DNA of 64,000 nt from Pratylenchus scribneri (Eukaryota > Nematoda > Chromadorea > Rhabditida > Pratylenchidae): the NCBI GenBank assembly GCA_030063045.1, contig JAQSEB010000169.1, forward strand, positions 372,001 to 436,000, in the 5' to 3' direction. Shown in pieces: positions 47,307 through 58,800 of the stretch; the first letter of the stretch is position 1; every line of letters begins with the position of its first letter. The position numbers and the translations under genes were made by a program. Below the pieces are notes generated by a model that saw only the letters and a list, made by a program, of their open reading frames with translations, made no database searches and was not told where the DNA came from.

Positions 47307-47787
47307 TTTGACGAGAATTCTTTGATAGAATTAAATTTAGTCCGAAGAATTCAATTAATAGAATTTAATCTTTTATTTAGACTTCGAAAAGTTTCTTTCA
47401 ATTAATTTTACTATTTGTTTTGCTTTTATCGATTTCGATAACTTTGGTGAATTTCTTCTAATTCTCTGACTATGTTCTCTCTCACTTTTCATGTATGATT
47501 TATATAGTTATTATTTCTTATTAGCTCTTAATTAAGATATTTTTGCAAAAATATCTACATAATAAATGCTTACTTGTTTTTTTGATATTTAATTATTCTG
47601 AAATGTAAACTTTTAATATTAAAGGTTATAAAAACTTTGTTTGTAATACTTGGTTAAAAATTAATAAAATCGAAAATAAAACGATAAAATATTTATACAA
47701 TTTCTCAAATAAAAAAATAAAATCAATTTTTAGTCTAGCTAAATTCTCTCAATTATTTGGCAATTCTTAAGTGAAACAAATTGCAAA

Positions 47788-47981
47788 ATGTCAAAGACTG
47801 ATAAAGAAGGCGGAGGAATTCTAAATCAGAAATCAAGGCGAAACGAGGTAAAATAAATATAATTAATAATTAAATATAAAATAATATTTAGCGACCGCGT
47901 ATTTTGCCAAACGGAGAAGAAAATGATATGAACTTCAATCTGGAAGATTCTGTGGTGGAAAGTTCTGAAAGCAAGAATTAG
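47788..47981 (+). CDS. Tiny two-exon gene, 49 residues
   Basis: Exons 47788-47847 and 47892-47981 (donor GAG|GTAAAA, acceptor ATATTTAG; 44-bp intron, phase 0) encode a hydrophilic 49-residue protein. It starts MSKTDKEGGGILNQKSRR and ends DSVVESSESKN*. No signal peptide and no known family. It is nested in the long intron of the binding-protein gene and divergent from the minus-strand gene 480 bp away. Short, so a chance frame cannot be excluded, although the composition contrasts with the AT-rich surroundings. Confidence 0.4.
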
Positions 47982-50149
47982 AAGAATTTGCAAAGAACTG
48001 TCTGGAAATATGTTAGAAATGATGGAAATGATCTATTTAATTTATTCAAATATAATTCTCCAAAATCTTCCAAAAATATTCACCATAACAAATCTCGCAA
48101 AAATTGTTCTCAAATTCAAATTATACACCGATTTTTTTAAATATCTCATCTGCCAGGTCAAAAACTCCACAATATAATAATCTGCTAGTTTTCTTCTACC
48201 TAATTGTTATCCTCAAAAAAATCATCCCAATAATATTTGTCTCCAAAAATCAACATAAATTCATTTTGCTTCTCTTATTTTTCATCTAAATATTATTTTT
48301 GATCCGATATTCTGGCGAAAATCAAGCAAAATTATTTAAATTTATCAACAATTATTTAATTTTGATAAAAAAATCCTACTAAAACTTCCAATTTATATTC
48401 CTTTTTAGGGATTTAAATATTCTTATTTTTTGGAAAAAAAATTAAATTTTGAAAAAATAGTGAAAATTTTGGAGTAATAATTTTCAAAAATTAAAAATTT
48501 TCTAAAATATACTAAAAAAGATACTCCTTTTTACTCTGTATTTTGGGTCTTATTTTCAAAAGCTTATCAAAATGACTACAAATATAAATTTTCAAAATTA
48601 TAAAATTCTCAAAATGTTTTCTGGATTTTAATAATTTTAAGAATATTATTAGAATTCATGTATTTTCACGTAATTTTGTAAATATGTAAAATTTTGAACA
48701 TATTTTTTTCCTTTTATGTTCAAAATCTTTTGAATTTATTTTGACATAGATTTTCAGAATTTTATTCATTTCTAAGATATTTTAACAATTTATCTGTGCT
48801 CAATATATATTGAGGAGTTTTTCCATTTTTAAAAAATTTTCACAATTTCAACGAAATTTTCAAAATATTTTGCGCATATTTTTTTTGTGACTCCGGGAAC
48901 AAATGATCATATTTAATTTATTTATAATATTATACACAATATTAATCACTAAAAATGAGCATAATTAATTAGTCTAATAAAAATTTCATGATTATTGGCA
49001 AAATAATGAATTTTCTAATGAATTAAATCAACTCGATTTAAACATTTTTTTCATAATGACACATTTCTTGAACAGATACAAACAAGTTTTGGACAAATAT
49101 GGATATAATTGGATGACTCGACTGATGGCACAAAATGTGACCATAATGCGTGATTCCAGTCTAATTCCGGCTGCCATGAGTTCTGGCCAATTCTCCGTTG
49201 GATTATTTCGGCCAGCTCCCGGAAATGTGTCCAATCAACGGTTCATTCTTCCGGAGGAGGAAAAATTCGTTTCGTACACTGTGCTAACTGCTATATTCAA
49301 TGAAGTATTTTGTTTGAATATTAATTTCTTTTAATTGATAAAAATTTTAGGAGTTTTCTTTTCACCTAATTATATAGATTTTTTGTTCCAATAGTAAATT
49401 AAACAAAAAGAATTTGGTATAATAAATCAATTTTAACAGAACTAACAAGTTTATGAATATTAGAGATAGTCAAAATCGCCTTCGATTTGAGATAATCAAT
49501 ACAATTTCAAACCGAAATTTGGAAATTTTGCTTAAAATACTAATCGAAAATAGGAGAAATCGAATTGACAATTTTAAAAAATAGAAACCTGGTTTAAAAA
49601 TGATACGGTCTAAAAATGACTAGATCAACACAAATGAATATGAACACACAAAATTAATCAAAATCCCAAAATTTTTAAATCAAGAATCAACTTATCAAAA
49701 AGACAATTTTCTCTCATAAGATTTTGATCATTTTCGAATCATTTTAAGGAATTTTTTATCTTTTCTCTAAATTTATTAGAAAAAATCTATAATAATTATT
49801 TAAAATTAATATTTTCATTATTTATAAAATTATTTGAATTTTAGAAGTTAAAAAATAATAATAATAATTCTTTAAATAGAAAAAATATCAATTTTTCCAA
49901 ATACACCATTCGAATTTTCATAAAAATAAATTCTACAGAGCCCACACAAGGAGGCCGCCAAATTATACATGAATTGGCAGCTGGAAAAACAAATGCAACA
50001 AACATTGCCTTGGACCGTTCGAGAAGATGTGGCACCGGCCAACGGTCTTCGACACATTTGGGAATACGGTGCCCGAAGTAGCTATGCCGATTTTGTGCGA
50101 TTCTATTTGGATCGAGCCGGTGCGGAACGAGTTCGAAATGCAGTTTACT

Positions 50150-50650
50150 CAGGCATGACCACGGCTACGGCTAAGCCGCGGTTAGCCGCGGCTAGCCGCG
50201 GCTACGGGCGGCTAACGGCTACAAATTTTGAAAATTTGACGGCTAAAGGGCGGCTAACGGCTATAAAGCCATAGCCGCGGTTAGCCGCGGGATAGCCGCC
50301 ATCCACAAATTTTCTATTTTTTAAAGAACTTTTCTTAAAATTCTCTCCATCAATATTTATTATTTTTTTAATTTACAAATTTTTGCCATTATTTTAAAAT
50401 TTTTGGTAAATAATTTGCAAAATTTTCCCAGCAGGATAATTTTTTGCCTTTTTTTCTTTTCTGTACTATTTTTTAAAAATTTTTTTGACCAAAAAAATTT
50501 TTTTCTAAAATACGGCTAACCGCGGCTAGCCGCGGGCGGCTACGGCTATAAAATTTCAAAAAATAGGCGGCTACGGGCGGCTACGGCTATGAAATTGCCA
50601 CGGCTAAAACGGCTACGGCTATAGAAAAATTGTAGCCGTGGTCATGCCTG
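50150..50650. mobile_element. hAT-like MITE inside a coding exon
   Basis: A 501-bp element with termini CAGGCATGACCACGGCTA and TAGCCGTGGTCATGCCTG and an exact 8-bp duplication AGTTTACT (50142-50149 and 50651-50658). Both ends are built from GGCTA/TAGCCGCGG repeats around an AT-rich core. It interrupts the final exon of the binding-protein gene between codons for Val-Tyr and Leu-Phe of the ancestral frame. Confidence 0.92.
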
Positions 50651-50884
50651 AGTTTACTTGTTTGTGGGCGAACCAAAAGGTCAAAGGCCAATGGATCCGA
50701 ACAATTTGTTGGGCATAATGCCGCATTGAGAATTGGCCTCCAATATTTAAAATGATCAATTATTAATAAAATGTGTATATTTAAAATTGGAATAAATTTT
50801 TATAGTTTATAAAATTTTCATAAATTTTATTCCTTCATAAATTAAATTGTAAAAATTGTTAATTGAGAACGGGGTAACAAAAAC

Positions 50885-51010
50885 ACAAAAATGTTTGGGG
50901 AAACAAAAACACAAAATGTTTGGACGAACAAAAACACAAAATGTTTGGACGAACAAAAACATAAAATGTTAAGTGAAAAAAAAACACAAAATGTTTGGAT
51001 GAAAAAAAAT
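50885..51010. repeat. 26-bp tandem repeat CAAAAACACAAAATGTTTGGACGAA
   Basis: Four to five copies with small changes, 3' of the binding-protein gene. Confidence 0.75.
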
Positions 51011-51351
51011 GTAGGAATAAAAAAAAAACAATGTTTGAGAGATAAACATAACAAGTTTGAGAACAAACCTGTTTATACTTAAGAATTAAACTTCTCAAAA
51101 GTATGTGGAAATTCATTTGTAATTATATCGGAATTATTCGTAATAAAATTAGGAAATAAAGGTACTTACGTATTATCTACCTGCAGATTTTCAAAAAAAA
51201 TTTTTTTTTGTAAATGATATACCAATCGACGCGTCTCGGCGAGCTGATTACGAAAATACTATTAGCTTCGCATAAAACTCAAAATTAAAAAAGTTATGAC
51301 CTCATGAAAATCGAAAAAGTGCTTGGTCCCCTCCAGTGTTGTAAAAATTTC

Positions 51352-51900
51352 AAGGGCTCTACCCCGAAACATCGAATAGACGAAACATCGAATGGACGAA
51401 ATATCGAATGGACGAAACATCGACAAGGAGGAGGTGGACGAAACATCGAATTCCCAAAACATCGAAAAGGGGAAAAGCGGACGAAACATCGAAAACTTGA
51501 ACTGGTTATTAAAATTTTTTAAACGATATACCAATCGACGCGTCTCGATGAGCTAATGCCGAATATGCTATTGATTTGGCCAAAAACTCAAAAATAAAAA
51601 AGTTATGGCCTTTTAAATTTGCAAAAAATTTACATATTTAACTAAAATGGCCATAACTTTTTTATTTTTGAGTTTTTGGCCAAATCAATAGCATATTCGG
51701 CATTAGCTCATCGAGACGCGTCGATTGGTATATCGTTTAAAAAATTTTAATAACCAGTTCAAGTTTTCGATGTTTCTTCCCCTTTCCCCTTTTCGATGTT
51801 TTGGGAATTCGATGTTTCGTCCACCTCCTCCTTGTCGATGTTTCGTCCATTCGATATTTCGTCCATTCGATGTTTCGTCTATTCGATGTTTCGGGGTGAT
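51352..51900. mobile_element. Near-perfect foldback element
   Basis: Two arms of about 250 bp (about 51360-51620 and 51645-51898) are almost exact reverse complements around a loop of about 35 bp. The outer part of each arm is a tandem of GACGAAACATCGAATG. The inner part carries ATACCAATCGACGCGTCTCGATGAG and CCATAACTTTTTTATTTTTGAG. A related partial sequence (51215-51300) lies just upstream. Confidence 0.85.
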
Positions 51901-52880
51901 GCGTAGATGAGATAGGGAGAGACGAGAGAGAATTTTATTTCTAAAAACAAGAAGCAGAGCAGAGCACTGAGCTTTCTCATGATTTGATTTTTAGATGGAT
52001 TGATTTTAATTAAAAGATTAATTGACAGACAATGACGAATGAATGAATAAAATGGAATATTTATTCCTCAATTTAGAGCAGACTTTTTTTTTCCATTTTT
52101 TGATATTATTCATTTAACTTGATACAATTCAGATACAAATTTTTATCGATTAAAATCAATTGACTGTTTATTTCGTCAATCAAAATATTAAAATCCAATT
52201 ATTTACTTATTAATTTAATTTCAAAAAAGAATGGAGATTAAAAATGAGCCGAAAAATGTGCTTGAAATTATTTTAAGATAATCTTTATATTTGGTCTCTC
52301 AAAATTAGTTTCCCTAGGACTCACTCTTATCCCATCATTGGATTTTTAATGACAAAACATAAATGGCCAATAAGCTATGGCCAAAAAAATTCAAGATTTT
52401 GATCTCCACTTTTGTTAATAAATTAAGGGTATTTTCCATCAAATCAATTGATTTGTTCTCTAACACATTTTTTCTAAACCTATAAATTTATAATGCAGTC
52501 GTCGCGACTGTCTATCGATCCATTCCCGTTCCTCGTCGCCCACCCCACCCCATCCTTCCTTTCCTATCCTTCCACTTCCAATTCCAATGCATAATGTTTT
52601 ATTTATGAGAGAAAAGAATTTATAATCTAACACGTCAGCCTAAATACTAAAAATACATAAATAGACAAAATAATTTAGGAAATTAAGGGATTTACTATTT
52701 ACTTTACCAAAAAACCAATATTTTTCACCTCTTTTAACAATGAAAATTATTCATTTTCTCATATAAATTAATCAATATTTAATTGAGTAAACCAAATTTA
52801 CAGCTTTTTAACAACTCAACAAAAGTGGGAAAAATAAAATTTATTCATTAAAACTTCAAAAATTCACACACAACAAAAAA

Positions 52881-55800
52881 ATGTGCTCAACAAATGAAAA
52901 CATCGTCGATGGGCCCACCGCTGCGGACATTGATGCAATTTTCAAGCGGCTTCGTGCCAATCCAGCGAACAAGGTTTATTTCGGAATTTTGATGAACCAA
53001 ATTACTCAAAAAAATCTTAAGGTCTGCTTTGATTGCGGTGCCCGCAACCCAACTTGGTCCTCAATCACCTACGGCGTGTTCATTTGCATCGATTGCTCAT
53101 CGGTCCATCGCAATTTGGGTGTCCACCTCTCTTTTGTGCGCTCAACAAATTTGGACACAAATTGGTTTCTAATTTTATACATTATATAAATATAAATGTT
53201 GAGTACTGAAATTGAATAGTTTTCTACACAATTTGGGATGTAATAAAATGGGTACTTGTGGGTTGTGGACTTTAGGTCCGCTCTTTTTTTTGTGAAAAAG
53301 ACAAAATTGTAGGGTCCTCCATTTTGGGTAACGATTTTTACCTTATCATATCCGTAACCTATCACTTAATGACCACCTAACCCTAAACCTGATGACCCAT
53401 AGGGGACATTACACTTTCCAAAAAAGCGGACCTAAATCCTAATGTCCACAAAAAATGCCATAAAAAAACTAGGGAATATGATTATAAATTCCTAGTTAGT
53501 TATTCTTATTCATCCTCTAAATGTTATTAAGTAATTCAAGGGTGATTTTGGATGACAAACACGAATTTATCTTTATAATGACTTATATTTGACCATCTTG
53601 GTAAGCAAATGCTAACATTTAATGTGACCTTGTTAATGGTAAATGATGGCATTGGGCATTGACTTATCTAGGATTGACAAAATATGAAGGCCTGGCATTG
53701 TTCTTGTTTATTCGCCTAGTCGATCCAAAATACCAACATCTAAATCAAATAAAAGCCATTTTGAATTAGTAGTGGAACATTATCCTTGATGTGAATAAGT
53801 TCCGATAATTGATTGATAATAATCAAGATAATAATAGGAACCGTTATGTCCACAATTTGCAAAAACTAAAGGGAAGAGACCCTTCACTCAACATTTTTGG
53901 GACATTGTTATGTTATAATCTTCCTTATGAATCCTAGTCCTAGTTCCTAGATAGCACAAAATTAAGTCTTAACCTTACGGCTTAACCGGCACTAGGCAGT
54001 AAATCTATGGGTCACTGTTTCACTTTTGGGTATGTAAATTTAACCCTGTAAATTTAAAGGTCCTGGGTTCAACTGCGTGCCATGCAAATTGGCGGCAATG
54101 CAAATGCGGTAATTTTTATAATGCTAAAATAGAATTTTAACCTCAATTTTAGGTTCAATTTTTCAAGCAACACGGCTGCGATTCCACCGATGCCCAAGTC
54201 AAATACCATAGTCGGGCTGCATCGCTTTACAAGGTTTTTATAATTTTAAAATATTATAAAGTTTCGTCTTCCTACAAAGATTTAATCCTTTATTAATTCA
54301 CTAAAAGCAATAGCCAACCAATCTAATGAATGAAGGAATAAACCCTCATTACTATGGAAAAGGGAGAAATTTACTATCTTCATTTTTGTGTATAAAACTT
54401 GCTTGGGCCTTTCGAATGGCCAACAAAAATACCGGCATTTATTCGGTGTATTTAACGGTTATCTATCAGGTACAAAAAGATTTTGAACATCACCAAGTCG
54501 CAAGGCAATATCTCAATCATAGAGTGTGGTTCTACGCCCATCCCATCCTGCTGGGACCTTAAGTTGATCATATGGGGAATCGAGGGTCCTCTTATTATTA
54601 GCCAATCCCAACTTCCAAGAATAAAAATTTAAGATTTTTTGGATAATAAAATGGAAGTATCCATTAACCATGGGATGATGTTTCTGGTGTTCGAAATCTT
54701 TAAAAATTGGGAGAAAGACAAAGATTACCACGAGAAATGCTTACATTTCTTGGGTATTATTGCAATTTACAAAGGCTATAATCAGGCTCGTATCCAGGAA
54801 TTGCTGATGGGGGTGGCGCGCGAAAAATTTTGGTCAAAAATTGCTGCGCAGCGAAAAATTTTACTGAATTTTTATGAAAATCGTAAAAAAAAGGGTCCCC
54901 CTTTACTTTTTTTGATGCTTCGCGCGGCTTGTGGTCGGCCCGGGCCGACCCCCTGGATACGGGCCTGGCTATAATAGAAAAAGGATGAGCATACCGATGA
55001 AGAAGAAGAGATGAAGCTGAGGATGATCTTCATCATCCTTAAGATTACCATCCTCAAAATTATTCATCATTATCTTCTTTTCCTTCTTCATCTTGATCAT
55101 CCTTTTTCCCTTCCTACCTTTAAACTGCAATATTGCCAATACCCTTTGACTGTTGATTAGATTAAATTTGGGTTTGATTGATTGAATAAATACATAAAAC
55201 ATAAATAAATAATTCATTTTCGCAGCAACGAGTGACGGATTTGGCTGGGAAAGCGCAACGTCAAGCCGGCCAAGCATTGTTCCCGGCGGCGGAGGAAATG
55301 GCAAAAACTGGCAGTGGTGGAGGCCAACTTTCCCCAGTGGCCAAACAAAATTCCATCGAAGAATTTTTTGGCAGCGACAAAAATCCAACATTTGAAGGAG
55401 GCCAAAAAGCGGCACCGGAGGAGGCCGCATTCAAGGAGGGCGCTGCACTTTCAGGTTTAGAAAATTTTATGGAAAATTTTGAAATTTTTTTATAAAAAAA
55501 TTTTTTTGAAAAAATTTTTTAGAAAATTTTTAAAATTTTTTAATAAATTTTTGAAATTAATTTTTTTTCTTATTTTTCTTATTTTTCAGAAATACCACAT
55601 GAAAAGCCAGTCAAGAAAATGACGGTAATCAATCATCAAAAAATAAATTTTATTTATTTTATTTTTTAGCTTGGCCAAAAGAAACGCGCCGGATTGATGG
55701 CCCAGAAAAACAAAATGGTATTAAATAAATTTATTTTTAATATTGCCAAAAGTTTAAGAAATTAAGTCGGTTTATAAACCACCAAAAATAATTAAACCGA

Positions 55801-58800
55801 TTTATAAATCACCGAAAATTTCAATTATTTAAACCGGTTTCTAAACCGTCAAAAACTTCAAATGTCAAACCGGTTTTAAACTACCAAAATAACAAAGGTT
55901 AAACTGGTTTTTAGACAACCAAGAATTTCTAGGGTTAAATCGGTTTATAATTTCAATTTTTAAACCTGTTTTTAAACCCGAAACTTTAAATGTTAAATCG
56001 TTATGTAAATTTTATTTTTAATCCGGTTTGCAAACTCGAAATTTTAAATTTCTCTAATTCTTTAAAATGGCTATTTCAGAATTCGGTAGCCAATGTTGAG
56101 CAAAAACCATCAGCAGGGAATGAATTTGAGAAAGTGGACGAACAATTCGGGCGCCTTCAAATGCAGGAAAAACAGCAAAAGGAATCGGCCAATGAATCGA
56201 AGGCAAAAGAAGAAGGCGAAACCACCGTGCCATTTTCATCCAAATTTTTGGTGCAGGAAATTGCAGAGAAGAAACAGGTTTATTTGATTTTTCTAGAAAA
56301 TTGATCAAAATACCAAAAAAAAACAAATTTTGAATGGAGTCGAAATAATTTTTATAAAATTTAAATAAATTTTCCATCAAAAATTTTATAAAAATTAAAA
56401 AAATAGTACTTATTAATTATTTCTGTCTCAATTTTGATAATTGAATCACATTATACTCTCCATATGCTGTCTAATTTAAAAAGTTAATCTAGAGAGCTCT
56501 TATTGGCCATAGGCATAGGAATAGAATACCCTCTGGTACTTTTACCTTATCTAGAACCAAATTTGAAAAATTTGTTTTTAAATTGAGATTCTTATTCTTT
56601 TACTCATATTTGATTGTAAAACGATGAAAAAAAAAACATAATTTTAGCTGTTTTTAGGTCCAAGAATTTTTGGGGGGTAACATATGGTAATTTTGGGGGA
56701 AAATTTGGTCCCAGACAATTAACAAGTATCTGTTTTTTAAACTTATTTTGGACATTTTTCGGCTAAATTTTATTAGAGTACAAAAAAAAAAGAAAAAATA
56801 AATGTTCAAAGCAAAAATTTTCAAAAAATTCCTTCCATTTTTATTCCTTCTTTTTCTACAGCAAATCTTGCAAGAAGCTTCAGCCAAAGACCCACAAAAG
56901 GCGAAGCAAATTGATCGGCTGGGTTTTGGTGGTGGCCCAGCAAATAAATCCACTTCGGCCCATTCCCATTCAATTTCAAGTGGAATTCGGCAAATTCAAC
57001 AGGACGATTTGGCCCCGGCAAAAGGTTACTATTTTGTAAATCAGAAACCGGTTTTAAACTACAAACCTAAACCGGTTTTAAATCCTACAAACATAAACCG
57101 GTTTTAAATCCTACAAGCATAAACCGGTTTTAAACTACAAACCTAAACCGGTTTTAAATCCTACAAACATAAACCGGTTTTAAATCCTACAAGCATAAAC
57201 CGGTTTTAAATCCTACAAGCATAAACCGGTTTTAAATCCTACAAGCATAAACCGGTTTTAAATCCTACAAGCATAAACCGGTTTTAAATCCTACAAGCAT
57301 AAACCGGTTTTAAATCCTACAAGCATAAACCGGTTTTAAATCCTACAAGCATAAACCGGTTTTAAATCCTACAAGCATAAACCGGTTTTAAATCCTACAA
57401 GCATAAACCGGTTTTAAACCCTACAAACTTAAACACGTTTAAAGCTTGCAAAACTAAACCGGTTTTAGACCCAATAAACCTAAACCTACAAACCTAAACC
57501 GGTAACCCTACAACTAAACCAGTTTTAAACCTTACAAACCCTGTGCTACTAGCTACTTGCAAATCTCATCGAGACGCATCGAATGGAATATAATTTGTCA
57601 CTTTTTTTGGTCAAAATTAAAGGGTATTAAATCGTTTAAACCATTTTCCAGTTTTTTGATTTTAAACTCTTTAATTTTAACCCAAACCATGACAAATTTA
57701 TACCAATCGATGCGTCTCGATTAGATCTACAAATTGGTATAAGGTTTGTAGAGTTTAAAAGCGGTTTCACTGATTTATTAGAAGTCAAAAACTACTATCG
57801 GGTAAAAAAGGAATTTTATCAGTAATAAAAATAATTTATCCCTACAAAAGGTGGGAGGAAAAGCGGCACTGGAAATGGTGGAAGGAAATCGGCCGAACGA
57901 ATGGATTATTTTGGAGGCAGCGGCGGCGGTGGTGGAAGAATTTCGGATGAATGGGAAATGGTGGAAGAGGAGGAACCAGCCGGCGGCGTTGATAAATGGG
58001 ACATTAAATATGGGGTCAGGTTTTTTTTATTGGTTTATTTAATCGGGAAAAAACTATGAAAACGAAAATTGCGTCTATAAAAAAAGGACCCGGAAACAGG
58101 CCCGGCAAGGGGGGAGGGTCAACTTGGGTCCCAGAGGACACCCCCACCCCCAAAATCGGGACAACAAGGGAAAAAAATGAAAAATTGTAAAAAAATAGGA
58201 AAAAGTGTCAACGGACCGGACCCCCCCCCCCCCCCCCCCACCCCCCTAGGAACCCTATGGACCCCTCCAAAAAATCCTGGGCACCGGACCTGCTCTGATA
58301 AACCTCAATTGAGCGCCGTTTAAAGTAATCCATTAGGGATTGAACCAATTTTAATGAATTTTGTGTCAAGTTAAAGAGCAGACTTTTGGCTCTCAAATGA
58401 TATAAATCTTATTTAAATTGCTTCAAAATTGATGGAATTATGCCAAAAAACCACTGAAAAATTTACTAATCCATATTAAAAACTATTTTAAATGGTTTTT
58501 TGGACATAACTCAATTAATTTTGAACCAAATTTAATATAATTTATTTCATTGGATAGCCAAAAGTCTGCTCTTTAATTTGATACTAAAATCATCAAAATT
58601 TGTTCCTTTCTTGATTTATTATTTAAAACGGCGGCAAATTGGTCTATTCTATTGGAGAAAATTCTTCAGATTAATCATGGATGGTATTTGGCCAAAAATT
58701 TCAATTAAAAAGATAAAAATAAATTTTAAATTTTGAATATTTTTTAGTATTTTCTTTTCGTATTTTAAGAAAAATTTTGAATTAAAATAAAAAATATTTT

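Larger units (their letters stand above)
43732..49075. other. 5.3-kb intron of the binding-protein gene
   Basis: Donor GG|GTATGG at 43732 and acceptor TTGAACAG at 49075 match in phase (2 then 1). It is far longer than the other introns of this gene and holds two further candidate genes (45290-47306 minus; 47788-47981 plus). 43800-45290 and 48000-49050 are AT-rich with nothing else recognised. Confidence 0.6.
42308..50729 (+). pseudogene. ABC-type extracellular substrate-binding protein, last exon split by a MITE
   Basis: Exons 42308-42511, 43219-43407, 43490-43731, 49076-49304 and 49939-50729. Without the insert (50150-50650 plus one 8-bp copy) they join in phase to 382 codons, 381 residues. 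Residues 1-24 are a signal peptide. The rest reads as a family 1/6 bacterial solute-binding protein: IYEAALAEGGQLVVYANG, then PAFQRRFPGINLTIVVDN, WDSIHPAFRDPDGAF, TVFSMVVNTDLLP, PKSFGELVEVPKYYGKI, then YKQVLDKYGYNWM. Such proteins bind iron, thiamine or similar ligands for ABC importers in bacteria and also occur in fungi. Introns and a eukaryotic signal peptide show it is nematode DNA, so old horizontal transfer is likely. Intron 1 needs a GC donor (CAG|GCAATG). The insert replaces the last 23 residues by 41 foreign ones (stop at 50272), which may or may not abolish function. Confidence 0.78.
50730..52880. other. Intergenic region
   Basis: No gene found. It contains a 26-bp repeat (50885-51010), the large foldback at 51352-51900, and AT-rich DNA. 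At 52797-52803 TTTACAG lies 78 bp before the ArfGAP start codon and could be a spliced-leader acceptor. Confidence 0.5.

Noticed and set aside
42308..50729. Bacterial contamination as the explanation for the binding-protein gene
   Set aside because: The gene has four introns, a eukaryote-style signal peptide, AT-rich nematode-like flanks and a MITE insertion of a family found elsewhere in the window.
53069..53365. 98-codon minus-strand frame over the ArfGAP exon
   Set aside because: Shadow of the ArfGAP zinc-finger exon on the opposite strand.
57851..58042. Frame starting [18 protein letters not shown]
   Set aside because: Out-of-frame reading of an ArfGAP exon; the phase-correct reading is Gly/Ser-rich with [10 protein letters not shown] and ends DKWDIKYG.
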